A stretch of DNA of 64,000 nt from Piezodorus guildinii. Taxonomy: Eukaryota > Arthropoda > Insecta > Hemiptera > Pentatomidae. Under the pieces are notes generated by a model. That model worked only from the letters and a program-made list of their open reading frames with translations. It was not told where the DNA came from and made no database searches. Positions 43,800 through 56,118 of this stretch are shown here, piece after piece. Within the stretch, counting starts at the first letter, position 1; the number at the start of each line of letters is the position of its first letter. The translations under genes were made by a program, and so were the position numbers. The stretch is taken from assembly GCA_023052935.1 (NCBI GenBank), contig CM041295.1, positions 161,000,366 through 161,064,365 on the forward strand, in the 5' to 3' direction.

Positions 43800-44260
43800 T
43801 CGTATGAATTTATTTTAATTCTCTAGCTTTTATTTCTGCAAGGATTGTGATATGTGAATGGACTCGGGTAATTGGTCAATATTAATGCAGCGGAGACATT
43901 GTGAGAGGGACTGGAGTTGTCAGGTGTGTAAAAGATGAGGCCTAGGATGATGAAGGTGTTTTATATTGACTGATCTATCAGTAAAGCTTGAACGGATAAT
44001 GAAAAACAATGTAAGGGGTGGGAATCGAACAAAGCCGCACATGACCACTTGGCGGGAGACATTGTCAAGAAAGACTTATCATACTGTACTATACCCACTC
44101 TCATTTCAGTCCTATGGATACTATAATATGATTCATTGAGAATAAGGACAAAAATAATTAAATTAGTCAATTTTATGTATTATGGAGATGTAGTGTTGAC
44201 TTTAGAAGTCATCAAATGCAGTATGATTAAACACTTCTAGTGCCCATCTCATGATATGAC
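43800..44260 (-). mobile_element. Jockey-type LINE ORF2 fragment, very decayed
   Basis: ttattttaattctctag, gatctatcagtaaagcttga and gaaaaacaatgtaaggggtg align in order to 4460-4780 of copy A (reverse-strand ORF2). No open frame. Confidence 0.5.
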
Positions 44261-44287
44261 CCTGTAATGTTATTATAAAAAAAAGTA

Positions 44288-44345
44288 TTTCCCTGATGAT
44301 GGCTTAAATAATTCCGGAACGATGGTACAATATATATGTTTCATT
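44288..44345 (+). ncRNA. Degenerate hammerhead-like or Penelope-type motif
   Basis: CTGATGA (44293-44299), a short GG...CC stem spacer, then GGAACGATGG. Type I hammerheads of Penelope-like elements have CTGANGA, stem II and GAAAC-GTC. Here GAAA has become GAAC and the GTC is lost, so it would not cleave. A decayed element end is the likely meaning. Confidence 0.3.
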
Positions 44346-45009
44346 TAATTTTTTGTCAATCATTTTAACAGTGGAAGGGGTAATTAAACATAGCTAATCA
44401 GCTACAAATAGTGGGGTGAAAGATGGGTAATCGACCAGTTTCCGATAAAAAAAATTAAATCAAAAACAAGGTTTGTGTTTGAGAGCATAATTAGGGAGTG
44501 GTTGTGGACCGCTAAAACAATCCCACTATCAGAGCTTTTAATATTCTTCTCATTTCTTTCAAATCTCCTCTAAGGCAAAAGGGCCCTTTTAATTAATACT
44601 GACTTGGAATTTTAATTGCCCTCAAATAATAAATTTCCATTGAAATATCAAAGAAATTCGATCCGGAGGGGAATAGGTGGTTAAAATTCAATTTGTGGGC
44701 TCGATGGTCTCAAACTTTTCCCAATGTTGAATTGAGAGTATTTATCTAATGAATATTAAGAGATAAGTGATTTTTTTTGTTACTTAAACATGTCTGATAA
44801 TCTATCAAAAGTTACTTACATCAGTAACAAAAAAATAAAAATATGGTTGGAAAGATCCATTAAACATCAAATATGGGTCAATCCTTTTCAACTTGTCCAA
44901 CTTTCATTAATTTTACCGCTCAATAGTTTCGATTTTCAAGTTTTTGTTACCATTTATTCTTTATGTTTTCTTAAGTATAAACCGTAGATAATATTTTTTA
45001 TGGCTTACA
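44346..45009. other. Intergenic, nothing recognised
   Basis: AT-rich; short frame at 44790-44987 has no motif. Confidence 0.4.
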
Positions 45010-45245
45010 CTTTCAGAGTTGCAGCTTAGCGGATAGAAATACGTGTTGGAAAAATCTCTTTAATTCTGACTATTTTGTAGATTTTAATCAAAACAAAAAC
45101 TAACAATATAATATGGATGTAGTTAATATTTCTTGTCTTCACAACTCATTACCTAAATAGTTCAGAAAGTTGTTGATGACTGAGACTCAATCGGTTCCCG
45201 AGTTTCAAAATTCTTCTCGCTGTAAAAAGTATTAACTCCTGTATT
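45010..45245 (-). repeat. U1 3'-side fragment
   Basis: The reverse complement has caactttctgaactatttag, gtaatgagttgtgaagacaa and, on the plus-strand left side, sequence matching the gaattagaaagattttccc block of U1a (1640-1790). Confidence 0.55.
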
Positions 45246-45312
45246 TTTTTTATATTTCAGACCGGCACAAAAACTATAATGATGATGAGTGTGCTACCTA
45301 AATTGTTTAATG

Positions 45313-45980
45313 CTCGTAAATGCGAATGGCGATGTATTATAATAAATAAATAATTACATGTATTCATTGATATGAGGCTTAGCCCCTCGTAAATGCGAAT
45401 GGCGATGTATTATAATAAATAAATAATTACATGTATTCATCGATATGAGCTTAGCCCCTCGTAAATGCGAATGGCGATGTATTATAATAAATAAATAATT
45501 ACATGTATTCATTGATATGAGGCTTAGCCCCTCGTAAATGCGAATGGCGATGTATTATAATAAATAAATAATTACATGTATTCATTGATATGAGGCTTAG
45601 CCCCTCGTAAATGCGAATGGCGATTTATTATAATAAATAAATAATTACATGTATTCATCGATATGAGGCTTAGCCCCTCGTAAATGCGAATGGCGATGTA
45701 TTATAATAAATAAATAATTACATGTATTCATTGATATGAGGCTTAGCCCCTCGTAAATGCGAATGGCGATGTATTATAATAAATAAATAATTACATGTAT
45801 TCATTGATATGAGGCTTAGCCCCTCGTAAATGCGAATGGCGATGTATTATAATAAATAAATAATTACATGTATTCATTGATATGAGGCTTAGTCCCTCGT
45901 AAATGCGAATGCCGATGTATTATAATAAATAAATAATTACATGTATTCAATTGATATCAGGCTTAGCCCCTCGTAAATAC
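45313..45980 (+). repeat. 73-bp tandem repeat array, nine units
   Basis: Units begin ctcgtaaatgcgaatggcga at 45313, 45386, 45458, 45531, 45604, 45677, 45750, 45823 and 45896, with a truncated tenth at 45970. Spacing is 73 bp except 72 once (gagc for gaggc) and 74 once (an extra A). Units are nearly identical, with only scattered single-base changes. The unit contains ttgatatgaggcttagcccc and an ATAATAAATAAATAA tract. No spacers, so it is not CRISPR. A minisatellite or short satellite patch. Confidence 0.97.
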
Positions 45981-46942
45981 ATACACACACGCTCATTGAG
46001 TAGCAATTATTGCATGTTTATATGTTATGACTTATAATCCATTTATAATTCCAAGATCGACCCTTGGCTGCTATAACAGTAAAAATCACTATGCCACAGT
46101 CGGACTCGCCCGCGCAGATCTTGAGATCAGTTGCTTAACCCATTGAATTTTATTTTTTATGTTCTTTCTCACTATCTTTTGTTTTTTCTTTGATCCAATT
46201 GTTCTATCTTTTTATTGGTTAATGTCTTTTTAAAGAGATGTCGAGCTGATTTATTGGTTTAGCAAATTAGACCTTAAATCAAATGTTGTATAAGAAATTC
46301 CTTCTGAGGACAAATGCTGAAAGTTTTATTTTGGTATACCTGAACAATATTTAAAAATGAGAGTGTAATAAACCAGATCAAACTGCCCTCACCAAATTTT
46401 AAATAAATGATTATTATAGAAATTTATATAAATCGCAAGATTTAAAAAATCTGATGTCCAAAACCTTAATGCATGTTAATAAACACATATTAACAAAACG
46501 TCAGAATAATAATAATAATATATACAAAATTAAATAAAAACAAAAAAAGAAAACTCCGGACTCCTGACGTCATACATTTGGAAAATCCTTCCTACCTAAA
46601 TTATTCCTTAGGGTCTTTGCTTCAGTGTTCTTTCAAAGTTTACAGTATAGACGTATGTCTACGTAAGGCACTATTTTATCTCAAATTCTGAGTAAATTTC
46701 TAATAATATCTTTAATGTTAATTGTAATTAAAATATCTATTTAACTTCTATATGTCTACTCATTGTTCAATGTATTGTTTTCTGTCTCTCTAACAATAAT
46801 ATCATCTATTAATAATAGTATAAAAATATTGATGTTCTGTTTTTTTTACTGTTGAGCCATAAATATGAGAACAATAAATTCTCAAAACGTTGCGTGAATA
46901 AAATTGTTTATTTATTGACTGAAACCTAAGAACAGTAGAAAA
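45981..46942. other. Intergenic; possible SINE head on the minus strand
   Basis: At 46075-46145 the minus strand reads gggttaagcaactgatctca then gcgcgggcgagtccgac, a loose A/B-box arrangement. Otherwise AT-rich. Confidence 0.3.
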
Positions 46943-46952
46943 CTTTATATAC

Positions 46953-47016
<64 letters not shown>
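46943..47016. repeat. (TA)n array
   Basis: Over 70 bp with an early AAAT interruption. Confidence 0.95.
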
Positions 47017-47018
<2 letters not shown>

Positions 47019-47394
47019 CGAGACAGAGAAAGTATAGCTATTACACTAAACTAGACGGGATTTGCTAAATCGTTTACTGAAAGGAAAATCACGAGCAGTA
47101 AAGCAGTGGACTAACGAAAATGTTAAAAACAGTTTAATAGCTCATAAAATTATTGCAAGAAGTATTGAATGAAGTTGTAAATAACTGGGCAAAGGTCGTT
47201 ATGACCTTTATGGACTCCCGTTATAGTCGGTTAGCCTACCAATTAGCCCTTACTAAAACGGCCATAAAATTATAGACATTTTTATCGCCTCTCGCAGCTA
47301 GAACAATTCCTAGTTATTGTTTCAGCTCTTTAATCCTAAGGATAGACCTTTGTAGCTCTAGCTAACAATAAATATAAAATAACTTGCCGAGATT
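47017..47394. other. Intergenic, nothing recognised
   Basis: No motif assigned. Confidence 0.4.
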
Positions 47395-47520
47395 TATTCG
47401 TTATTTTATACTGCAACATAAAACTCACAATTACATAGTGAGAAAATGTATTATATTCGTGAATATTTTTTAATGGAACATGTTTTAGGGTCTCCTGATT
47501 CCAAAAAACTAAGTCTTAAA
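47395..47520 (-). repeat. U1 fragment
   Basis: The reverse complement has gattccaggagaccc-type sequence: ggagaccctaaaacatgttc, then ttcacgaatataatac, equal to 990-1075 of U1a. Confidence 0.55.
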
Positions 47521-47879
47521 AAAACCGTGATCGAATAGACGGTACATGGAGGTAGGAAGATTATTGTAGTTACGGATATGAGAAGAAATGTACTCCGTCC
47601 GGACGACCACCGGATTTGGAAGAATCCGATCAAGCCAAAACTAATTTACTAAATGGTTTTCTGTGGCTTATTTTTTTTATTTAAATAATACTTTGATTGT
47701 CTACTCCTGCATTGTGCACTGAAACACCGCTTGGGAGCACGAAATAAAACTAAAACCTTAGACTAATTGCTTCTTACAATATTTTTTTGGTATCCCGAAA
47801 GATTCGTCTATCGTCTATCCTGTGTTTCTATGAAGAGTTGAAATGGTTTATCCCACTTACTCTCTTGAGTATTTCCTGG
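47521..47879. other. Intergenic, nothing recognised
   Basis: No ORF or repeat assigned. Confidence 0.4.
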
Positions 47880-48060
47880 TATCCTTTCTTTATATTTACA
47901 GCAAGTAGGGCTATAATTAAACTATGTAAGAAAAAATAATCAAAGGCGGGTCTCTCTTCCTTTGTAAACTTTTGACTCACTAAAAGTCTCGTTTTTTTGT
48001 GAATTTCTTAGACTTTGTTTAACTACTTTCTGAACTGTGAAGACAAAAAATATTTACTAT
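47880..48060 (+). repeat. U1 3'-side fragment
   Basis: acagcaagtagggctataat, ctcgtttttttgtgaatttc and actttgtttaactactttct, then gaagacaaaaaat, collinear with 1535-1690 of U1a but in the opposite orientation to the adjacent fragment at 47395-47520. Confidence 0.6.
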
Positions 48061-48669
48061 ATCCTTAGATATCTCTAACAAATCATATAGTCCTCCAGTC
48101 CGCCCCGTTACCCAGAAAAAAACCGTTCTCAGTCGTCAGATTTGTATACGAATGCCCTTGATAGATCTTTCCTTATCGGATCCGCATCTCTATTTAACTC
48201 CATCCATTTAACGATCCGTCACTCTAACACCCTTCCTAACTTTAAATCCTAATTGGTAAATAATATCCTAGCTAATCAGTCCAAGAAGATTTTATAGTGA
48301 TTTATTATTAATTAACCACATTCTTTGTTTATTTTTCTCTTATTAGTATAATAGCATCACATCCAATTTCAAGTTTTTAATATTTTCTCAAAAAATTCTC
48401 TAAGGACATTGATCAAACTCTCTATGCTCCTCTTTGAAATAGCCTGACATGACTTTTTCCTTCTAATGGACCTTTAATTTTACTGATTAGAAATAATAAA
48501 AGCATTATATATGAAGAAAAATCTTAATATTTCTTGATATTTTTTTTCCAAGAAATTGAAAATTAAAAATGAATAATCAAGCATTTCCGCTTGCTTGCAT
48601 TGACAAAAAATATATGAATATGGAATTGGTTACCAACTTGATGAGGAAACAGCAGAAATGTTTTTTCCA

Positions 48670-48676
<7 letters not shown>
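48061..48676. other. Intergenic, nothing recognised
   Basis: Slightly pyrimidine-rich at 48090-48260; no frame or motif. Confidence 0.4.
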
Positions 48677-48734
<58 letters not shown>

Positions 48735-48776
48735 TTTTTTTTTTTTTATTTATTTATTTATTTGTTTTTTTTTTTT
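48677..48776. repeat. Compound (CT)n(AT)n and T-rich microsatellite
   Basis: CT units run directly into AT units and a T-rich tract. The frame through them is low complexity, not a gene. Confidence 0.95.
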
Positions 48777-48929
48777 CGGCAAAAAAGAAGAGTTATAAGA
48801 ATCTTCAATATACCTTTTACTATATCTTACTTGTTACCTAATATAAAAGAAGTACAAAACGAAAATTTCAATTTACAAAATATATGCCTGGACGCAACCC
48901 CAACATTTTAACTAAAATTGACTGACAAG

Positions 48930-49513
48930 AAGTACCATAATTTATGTCATGCATTAAGCACTTTTTCACGATTATTACTATTCTGATTAAACATGATATA
49001 GTGTTGAAAAATCAAATGGAACTTTATTCCACGTAAGCTACATACTCATTGAAACAGTCTGACTGTTATGTTAAATTCCGAATTTAAAACAAAATTATCT
49101 TTTTTTTTATACAAAAATTATTTTATTTAAAAAAAATCTATTTCTTTTATATAAAATAATTTACCATTTGTAGATGAAGAACTCGTTAGATCTGATACAT
49201 AAAAGAATCCGATAGTAAAAAAAAGGAAGAAAGTAGCAAAAATATTTTTTTAGAAATCCTTTTAATTTTTAACATAAGAATAGTAATATATTCGCATAAT
49301 ATAAACAAATGTAAATGGTAATAGAAGGCAATGAAAATGGAATAAAATTAATTGATTTTTGTAGATAAGAATTTCTATTGTTATATTATTTAATATAAAA
49401 TGAATATTCCATCGAAAGTCGATGTCATTCTTTCATAAAATTTGAACTCTTAAATTGATTTTAACTACGTGTGTAAGTGAAAGTTTTTTGGGAGCACCAG
49501 ATTTTTTTCTTCT
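48930..49513 (-). repeat. U1, 5'-side minus-strand copy
   Basis: The reverse complement begins aaatctggtgctcccaaaaa, actttcacttacacacgtag then aaaatcaatttaagagttca, matching 202-280 of U1a. It supports aaatctggtgc as a family boundary. Confidence 0.6.
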
Positions 49514-49619
49514 TTGTGTAGCTATATGTAGAACCTAATGAATACACTACCCTTAGAACCGATGTTGGATAAGTCTTGTGTCTTTTCAGATCTGAGAATG
49601 TAGGTAAAATATAAAATGT

Positions 49620-49795
49620 TGGCATAGTCACCTGTACTGTAGTGGCTAGCATAACAGCCTCCTATGCCCGAGGTCTTGGGTTCCAACCTGCAAGTGGCCC
49701 TAAGATTTTTTAATGGGAGTAACATGGACAGGCAAAATTTAGGACTCCCGCCGAAGCCTCTTCCGATTAACCATAGTAGCATAAACTGACATTAA
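49620..49795 (+). mobile_element. tRNA-derived SINE, family S2
   Basis: A-box-like tgtagtggctagcata and B-box-like gggttccaacctgc in tRNA spacing, then a body with ggcaaaatttaggactcccg, and the tail aaatgaataaacaaacaaca. Resembles the head at 2925-3060. Not a functional tRNA. Confidence 0.5.
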
Positions 49796-52002
49796 ATGAA
49801 TAAACAAACAACACTAAAAATGTTATAATGATAAATTATGATTGGATGAGTTGAGATATAAAATATAGCTCACTGCTGTGAAGAGGATAAACTGCTTAGT
49901 GGATACCATCCCAATTGCAAGCCGAGTTTGTCCATGTTCAATCCTCTGGGGCGTATTTTCACCTTTTGTTTACTGATTCGTCAAATGTTTGCGAGAGGAG
50001 AAGTTTGGCAACCACAGGGGACTGGCTGGGGCCTCCAAAATGGACAGTCACTAAGTCCCTCTCATCTCCAGTGTAATAAACTCACACTCCTCCGCCAAAT
50101 AACTTTGCCGGGCTAATGGTCATAATTTTTAATTATAAAGGTCATAGTGGAATAAGCATGTAAAATCTGCCTTAAGTATTTCAGAACGGAATCTATATTG
50201 ACCATTGATTCAAACCTTTGTGAAACCACTTTTAGTAAATTATTAGCCCCTTAATCTAATGGAATGGAAGTTATGGAAAGGGGAAAAAAAAAGAAGTTTT
50301 CACCTGAACAGCTCAACCTGTTCAAAACATGTTATGGGTTTTCAAAATTATTTTTAGCAAGTATTTTTTTAAATTATTTTGCAGGAAAATGTGAGTCTAA
50401 ACAAAGTTTTGTATTAAAAAAACCACCGTTCTTTTAGGTTATGGTGGATTGGTACACCTATATTTTTTTTCCTATTTTATTTCATTGGAGGCTCTTCCGT
50501 AATTTTTTTCTCGATTTTATCACAATGTACCCTATGGTGAAAATAAAAAAAAAAAATTAAAACATTGTTTTTTCTTCTGAATGGACCAAACGAATTTCAC
50601 GAAAACAATATATATTAATGGTTTTCTAAAAACATTTAATTTTTTTTTTTTTTTTTTTACAGAAACGTGAATTGAAATTTTTATTTTAATTTAAAAAAAA
50701 AAAATAACAATAATTAGGTGATGTTGGTACACTTGCAATTTTTGCTACTTTATTTCATTGGATGGCCAACGCTTGACCAGTTACTACTTACAGCGATGAG
50801 CGATGACAAAAGGACCTGTTTATTTTTCACCATGGGCTACCTTTACGATCAACTTGAAAAAAAATATATATTGTGGAGAACCCAATTTAGAGAACAGACA
50901 GGGAAACTCTGGGCGTGCTTTATATCAATGGTTTTTGTTAATATTGCTGACAATAAAGAGGAATTAATATTACAATGCCTTTGCTACTTTTTTGTTAAGG
51001 AGCGACAATTGAAGTCCATAGAATCCAAAAGCCTCTAGTTACGACGCTCCGTTTCAATTGTCTGTCGCAATGGAAACTTTGAAATGACTTATTTTATTGT
51101 GGTGTATTATTCGCGAGGACTTTTGTTAAGTCAGGGCCCGCCTCCTCATTCAAAATAATGAGTATTTGCTCCCAAAAGCGGCTAAAAAAGAACAATTGCT
51201 AGTTAACATGACAAAAGGACTGACCATGGCTCAAGATCATTTGCTGGGGGTCAAGCCCCCCCCCCTATGTATGTAGATTACCTCCCATTTATAATTATAT
51301 AAAAACTTCCGACCCTTCTTTGTCTTTACATTTTTATTTGTTGTTGCCTTCTGAAATATTATTTCGCCTACATTTTCTTCTTCTCTTTTACCTCATCGAT
51401 TTGACGTTGTTGCTTCTTCGATTCAAAACGTCATAAAAACTATAATATTAAAAATAAATCTACTAATAATCACATAAAAATAAATTTACATACATAGGTG
51501 ATTGTTCTAGTATGCTATTAACATTATTAAGGATTTTCCATAAATTTCTTAATAAGAATCAAATGATTTAAGTTTTCGTACGAAAATATATCCATTCTAG
51601 GAAATTTTACCGCAAGCAAAAAAAAGCATTTTATTAACTTATTATGTAACCTATTTTTTTTTTTAAATATGTAATCAGTCCCTATATATATATATATATA
51701 TTGGGGAGGGGGAGGGAGGTGGCTGCATTGGTTAGTGCGCTACCTAGCAACGACAGACGACCAGAAACTTGAAACCAAATAATTACCAGTTAGTTTACGT
51801 CTCGGTGGCAAGGAATTTTGTTTTGACATTATTCCCCTTGCCTCATCCCATGGCCCGATTACTCCCCACAGGCGAGCATAACTTCATTACTGACTAGTGT
51901 TTTTAAATGACTTGGGTGTACTTAAAATTAATTCAGCCAGAAAAATACGATTATAACACAAATACAAATGAGTCAATATGTCATTCCCTAAGTAGCCTTT
52001 TG
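49796..52002. other. Intergenic; tRNA-like and duplicated segments
   Basis: 49880-49950 has a weak tRNA-like head (cttagtggatacc, tgttcaatcct). A phrase around ttggtacacctatatttttt at 50450 recurs as ttggtacacttgcaattttt at 50724, each followed by tttatttcattgga. The 106-codon frame from the second copy (50718-51038) is unrecognised. Poly-T at 50641-50660. 51706-51790 has another weak A-box (ggttagtgcgct). Confidence 0.35.
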
Positions 52003-52305
52003 CAGTTAGGCGTGGTCTATTGGATGGAGCACTAGTCTATATTAATCCGGATCCCGGGCTCGAATCTCGACTGTGGCAGAATATTATTTATTCTGTTATT
52101 GCAGTGAACCTTATGTATGGAGAGCACCCTACTGGGTCACAAATAGGCTCTATGAAGTGGGTACCCGATAATTCAGGCAAGTCCTGGCTGTTGAGCGTGA
52201 TCTCGGCCTAATTGCCTCATTATTTGGCCGTTGATCTAGATACTGGTACTTTTATATGTACTGAATCCAAGAACCTATTTGGTTGAGAGGTTTGTTTTGT
52301 TTTTT
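52003..52305 (+). mobile_element. tRNA-derived SINE, family S1
   Basis: gttaggcgtggtctattgga and gctcgaatctcgac (B-box). The body keeps cagaatattatttattctgt and tctatgaagtgggtacc, then tggctgttgagcgtgatctc and tactgaatccaagaaccta. T-rich tail. Confidence 0.82.
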
Positions 52306-52674
52306 TTCTCTTCCTTCGTTTTTTTTTTATTATATTAACGTATCGATTCGTCTGGAAAATTTTATTGAAAATAACCCTAGTGTAAAAACCTAAAAACCGT
52401 AAGACGAACAAGATCAATTGGTATATCAAGTGTAATAGATGCCTTTGAGACAAATATAAATATCCACCAAGATGCCTAAGAATAAAAATACTGATTTCTT
52501 CATTTAATCTCTTATATTAAACATATTTGAAACTTTATAATCTTCTTTGATATAAAACCATCCCTCTATTATTAATTTCTATAGGCATAGAACATGAAAA
52601 ATAAATTAAACAAAGCCTGTACCTTTTAATCCAAGGACGGATTTCAGAAATCGAAAAGTTCAGATTTGTTCTGT
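52306..52674. other. Intergenic, nothing recognised
   Basis: T-rich SINE tail then AT-rich DNA. Confidence 0.4.
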
Positions 52675-52770
52675 TCATTAGCCCACGGCCGCGCAAGGAA
52701 GTGATTAGACTGAGATCACGTTGAGCCCCCAGCTTATTTCTCTAAAATCTTATACTAGTATCTCCCCCCC
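52675..52770 (-). mobile_element. SINE S1 fragment
   Basis: The reverse complement contains ctgggggctcaacgtgatct and cgcggccgtgggctaat, the S1 body/tail phrase. Both ends are lost. Confidence 0.5.
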
Positions 52771-53527
52771 CCCTCCCCTTGTATAGCATATGTGTAGAAT
52801 AGAGGTTTGGGTATAGGTGTGTAGGTCGAAAAAAAATAAATTTCGATATGTTCCCGGCGATTCATTCTGACATTCTGAGTTTGTTTTAAATTTTATTTCT
52901 TCAATATATTGCTTTTATTACGATTCATATCTCTAGATAAGTTATATAACAAAATTTGTTGTCAAAAATATTCAAAACAAGCAGTGCAACGCGATGGAAT
53001 AAATCTTTTTGAAAGGATTTATTTAAATATTGTCAAGAGAAAATTCATCTCAGTCCATTATTGCTCTATGAACCAATTTTCAATTCCCCAAGAGCTCGTT
53101 TTTATAGAAGTAAAATGTCTAGATGTATAAATAAATTATATATAAATAAATTGAAAGGAAAATAAGATCTGAGTGAAGTGGACTGGCTCCTCACCCTTTT
53201 TTATGCCCTTCATGGATCTCAATTTCCACTTGTTCAGGGATAATGAAATACTTTATGTCACAGCATCAATTCCCGTTCAAATTCAATTCAAATCTCAAGA
53301 TGTGGGAGCATAGATATTACAGATGGTTCTAATTACACTGTATTTTTCATCTTAGTTAAATCGTCATGTATAAAATCCATAAAAAAAAAAAAGTTGTATT
53401 ATTTTTTTAAACGTTCTATTTCTTCCTTCGAGTAATAATATAACTAGCAAATCCGAAAATTCGATGCTGATCTTTGTCTGTAAAACTCTATCGATTAATA
53501 TTTTTTATGTTATGTTTAAATTAATAA
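52771..53527. other. Intergenic, nothing recognised
   Basis: C-run near 52765; a 73-codon frame at 52909-53130 has no motif. Confidence 0.35.
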
Positions 53528-54103
53528 AACATCAGACCGATCTGGACATATGAAATCGAGCTTTGGTGCTCTACTAAACCATCTGATTCCTCCCGCATTC
53601 AATCCTTACAATCCAAAATCCTAAATGCTCCTGATTTCGTTACGAATAAAATCATCCATAATGACATAAATATCCCATTTAGAATTAGAACAGCAGAACT
53701 ATCCCAAAACAGATATGCCTTGTTTAATTCCAAACTCCCGATCCACTAATCCTATTGTGCGCAACTTATTAAACCCATCTATTCCTGACAACCATCCGAG
53801 GCGATTGAAAAGAAGATGGCCACGATACCTACTAAATTAAATTGACAATGAAGTGCTACCACTGGGTAGTTCTTCACAAGACACTTTTCAAGCCCATGAT
53901 TGTAATAAGCCCATTTACTTATTATGTTTATTATAAGTACACTTTTAAATATTAATGAAATATTTTTTAAAAAATGATAAACATTTTCTAAGTTCTGTCG
54001 CACAAATCGGGCAATAATAGGACCTACTATTGTTCATTATGATACTATTGTTCATTATGAAACAGATTGTAATAATTCTCAATAAATGAATATTTAAAAA
54101 AAA
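53528..54103 (+). mobile_element. Jockey LINE 3' fragment
   Basis: Encodes the ORF2 C-terminus in broken frames: SDSSRIQSLQSKI, then NKIIHNDINIP and a DNHPRRLKRRWPRYLL-like end. The 3' UTR has tgctaccactgggtagttct, aataaatgaa and a short A tail. A small 18-bp direct duplication (tactattgttcattatga) lies in the UTR. Confidence 0.8.
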
Positions 54104-54104
54104 T

Positions 54105-54715
54105 AGGACCAGGTACTCCTTCCTGTTTGGATCTGATCTAGGTCTTCCGGGCACAGCTCAACTCCGAGTCCCGCCTCGACATTTAATATCGTGCCTACAA
54201 TTGTCCCACCCTGTTTTTCTGGTATTCCTCTTATTCCAATAGAGTTTTTTAATTGTGCTTAATCTGTATGATTAAGACGTTCTGCCAGCTCAGAAACCCT
54301 CGCTTTAAGGGTATTATTTTCCAATAATAATTTTTCAATCTTTGTCTATAGTTCTTCTAACAGAGTTTCTATTTTTGTTAGCTTCTCCATATTCTCAAAT
54401 GAGAGCTCTGATTGCTTCTGAAGGGTCTCTTTAATCTCTCCTATCCCCTCCAGCCGGGTCTTAATTTTCTTAAACTCCGCCGAGAGCGCCCTCAGGAGAT
54501 CTACCGCTGTATTAGGCTCAGCAGATGATAATGCCCTTGATACTGTTTCGCATTCAGTGCATGTCCATTTTTTGCTCATTTCAGTGTCGATGTTATCGAT
54601 CTTGACACATTTGATATGGAAATAATTCTGGCAAAGAATACAAGCCACCCTCGCCTCTCTTGGCTAACTCTTTTACTACAAACTTTGCAGCTGACCATTT
54701 TATTGATTTTGTGAT
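54105..54715 (-). pseudogene. LINE ORF1 with PHD finger and coiled coil
   Basis: The reverse complement starts MVSCKVCSKRVSQERRGW, then after a frameshift CILCQNYFHIKCVKI and KKWTCTECETVS: a C4HC3 PHD-finger spacing. A heptad-like region follows (FKKIKTRLEGIGEIKETLQK, KIEKLLLENNTLKARVSEL), then after a stop SIGIRGIPEKQG, GTILNVEAGLGVELCPEDLD and a run into A-rich DNA. PHD plus coiled coil plus the RGIPE/IxxLGV box is the layout of ORF1 in CR1- and Jockey-related LINEs. No ORF2 follows. An RNA-binding chaperone role is inferred from family knowledge. Confidence 0.6.
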
Positions 54716-56050
54716 GAAAAAAATAAAAATATTTAAAAATTAATAAGGATATCAAACCTGATGTTTACACGGCGCACAGTGTGCAATATGACCGATTTAG
54801 GTGGACAAAATTCTGAAATTTGTCTATATTTAACCTTTGGGGTCCTAAATTACGGAAAAAAAATATTTTTAAAAATAATAAGAAACAACTATAAAAACTA
54901 AATAATTTTTTGGCACGATTGGCGAGCGTACAGTGATCAAACATCAATTTTATTAGCTAAAATCTAAATGTTCCCTATATTTTACGTTTGAAGTCCCAGA
55001 ATACAGGAAAAATAATACAAAAAATATAATTATGGCTTGGAGTTGCTAAAAACTGCTAATAGGTGTATTTTAAATGATTTAGGAAATTCTTGAAATTATA
55101 GATTGGAACAATTTTGATTTGGAGTGTTGTTCTGAAAAAAAAAAAATGTATCACTCAAAACGCAATAAAGCGCAAGACTTCGTTGTAATATCTAAATACT
55201 AGAAGGATTGGTAAAACAAATCCTAAAAATAAATCCTTGGGGTAACTTGGGGGTTTTATAGTTTTTCGTTATTAAATAGGGGCATACATTTACAAATTGC
55301 TAAATTAACTCTACAGATGAGATTGCAATGCATATTCAATAACGAGTTTGGAAATATAATGTCTTACCTGTCTCAGCAATGTCCATTGTTAAATAAATGC
55401 AACAAGATTTTGCTCTAAATACACCTTGAACACAATAAATGGCCATCGAATAAAGATAGTCCCACTGCCGGTTATTAGGTACTAGTGTGAACAGGAATGA
55501 TTCATTTATTTACTATTTATTTGTAAACACGGTATGACGGAAAATATTAGTATTAAGGGTCTTGCCAACTAATAATAAAAAGGTAAAGTACTTGAAAATT
55601 CCAAACTTTTGACTTGACTTTTGTCAACCTAAATTGGTGATTTTGCCCACTGTACGGCGGCGAAGAGGATAAGGCTGGCCAAGCAACTGCTCCCCACTAC
55701 TTCACTCACTGACACAAGCTAACTCCGTTGAATTTATAGAAATATCATTATTTAACTTATTAAATAATTGAATAAGAATTTATCACTGTGTTAAACAATA
55801 CGGGAACTGTAATATTGGAATGTTTTAAAGTATAAATACCGAAAATAACTGAATAAATAAGATGGGTAGCAAGATGAACACGTCTAGACAACACCAATAT
55901 CTAAGAACAACATACGACATGTCCTTTCATTAAACTCATCCTAGTCTCTCCTTTTCCTACAACCATTACTTTGAATATAAAGTTTTAAATTATTATTCTG
56001 ATGAGAAAAACACAATAATTTAAATGATCAATTTCATCTTTGGAGTAATT
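54716..56050. other. Intergenic; possible 5' UTR of the preceding LINE
   Basis: On the minus strand this lies directly upstream of the PHD ORF1. A GC-richer spot at 55640-55700 is present. No ORF or repeat match. Confidence 0.35.

Positions 56051-56118
<68 letters not shown>
56051..56118. repeat. (TA)n plus T run
   Basis: About 53 bp TA then 15 T. Confidence 0.95.

Noticed and set aside
45313..45980. CRISPR-like reading of the 73-bp array
   Set aside because: Units are contiguous with no variable spacers, in a eukaryotic context.
50718..51038. 106-codon plus-strand frame
   Set aside because: Begins inside a duplicated non-coding phrase and has no recognisable domain. Mentioned as intergenic content instead.
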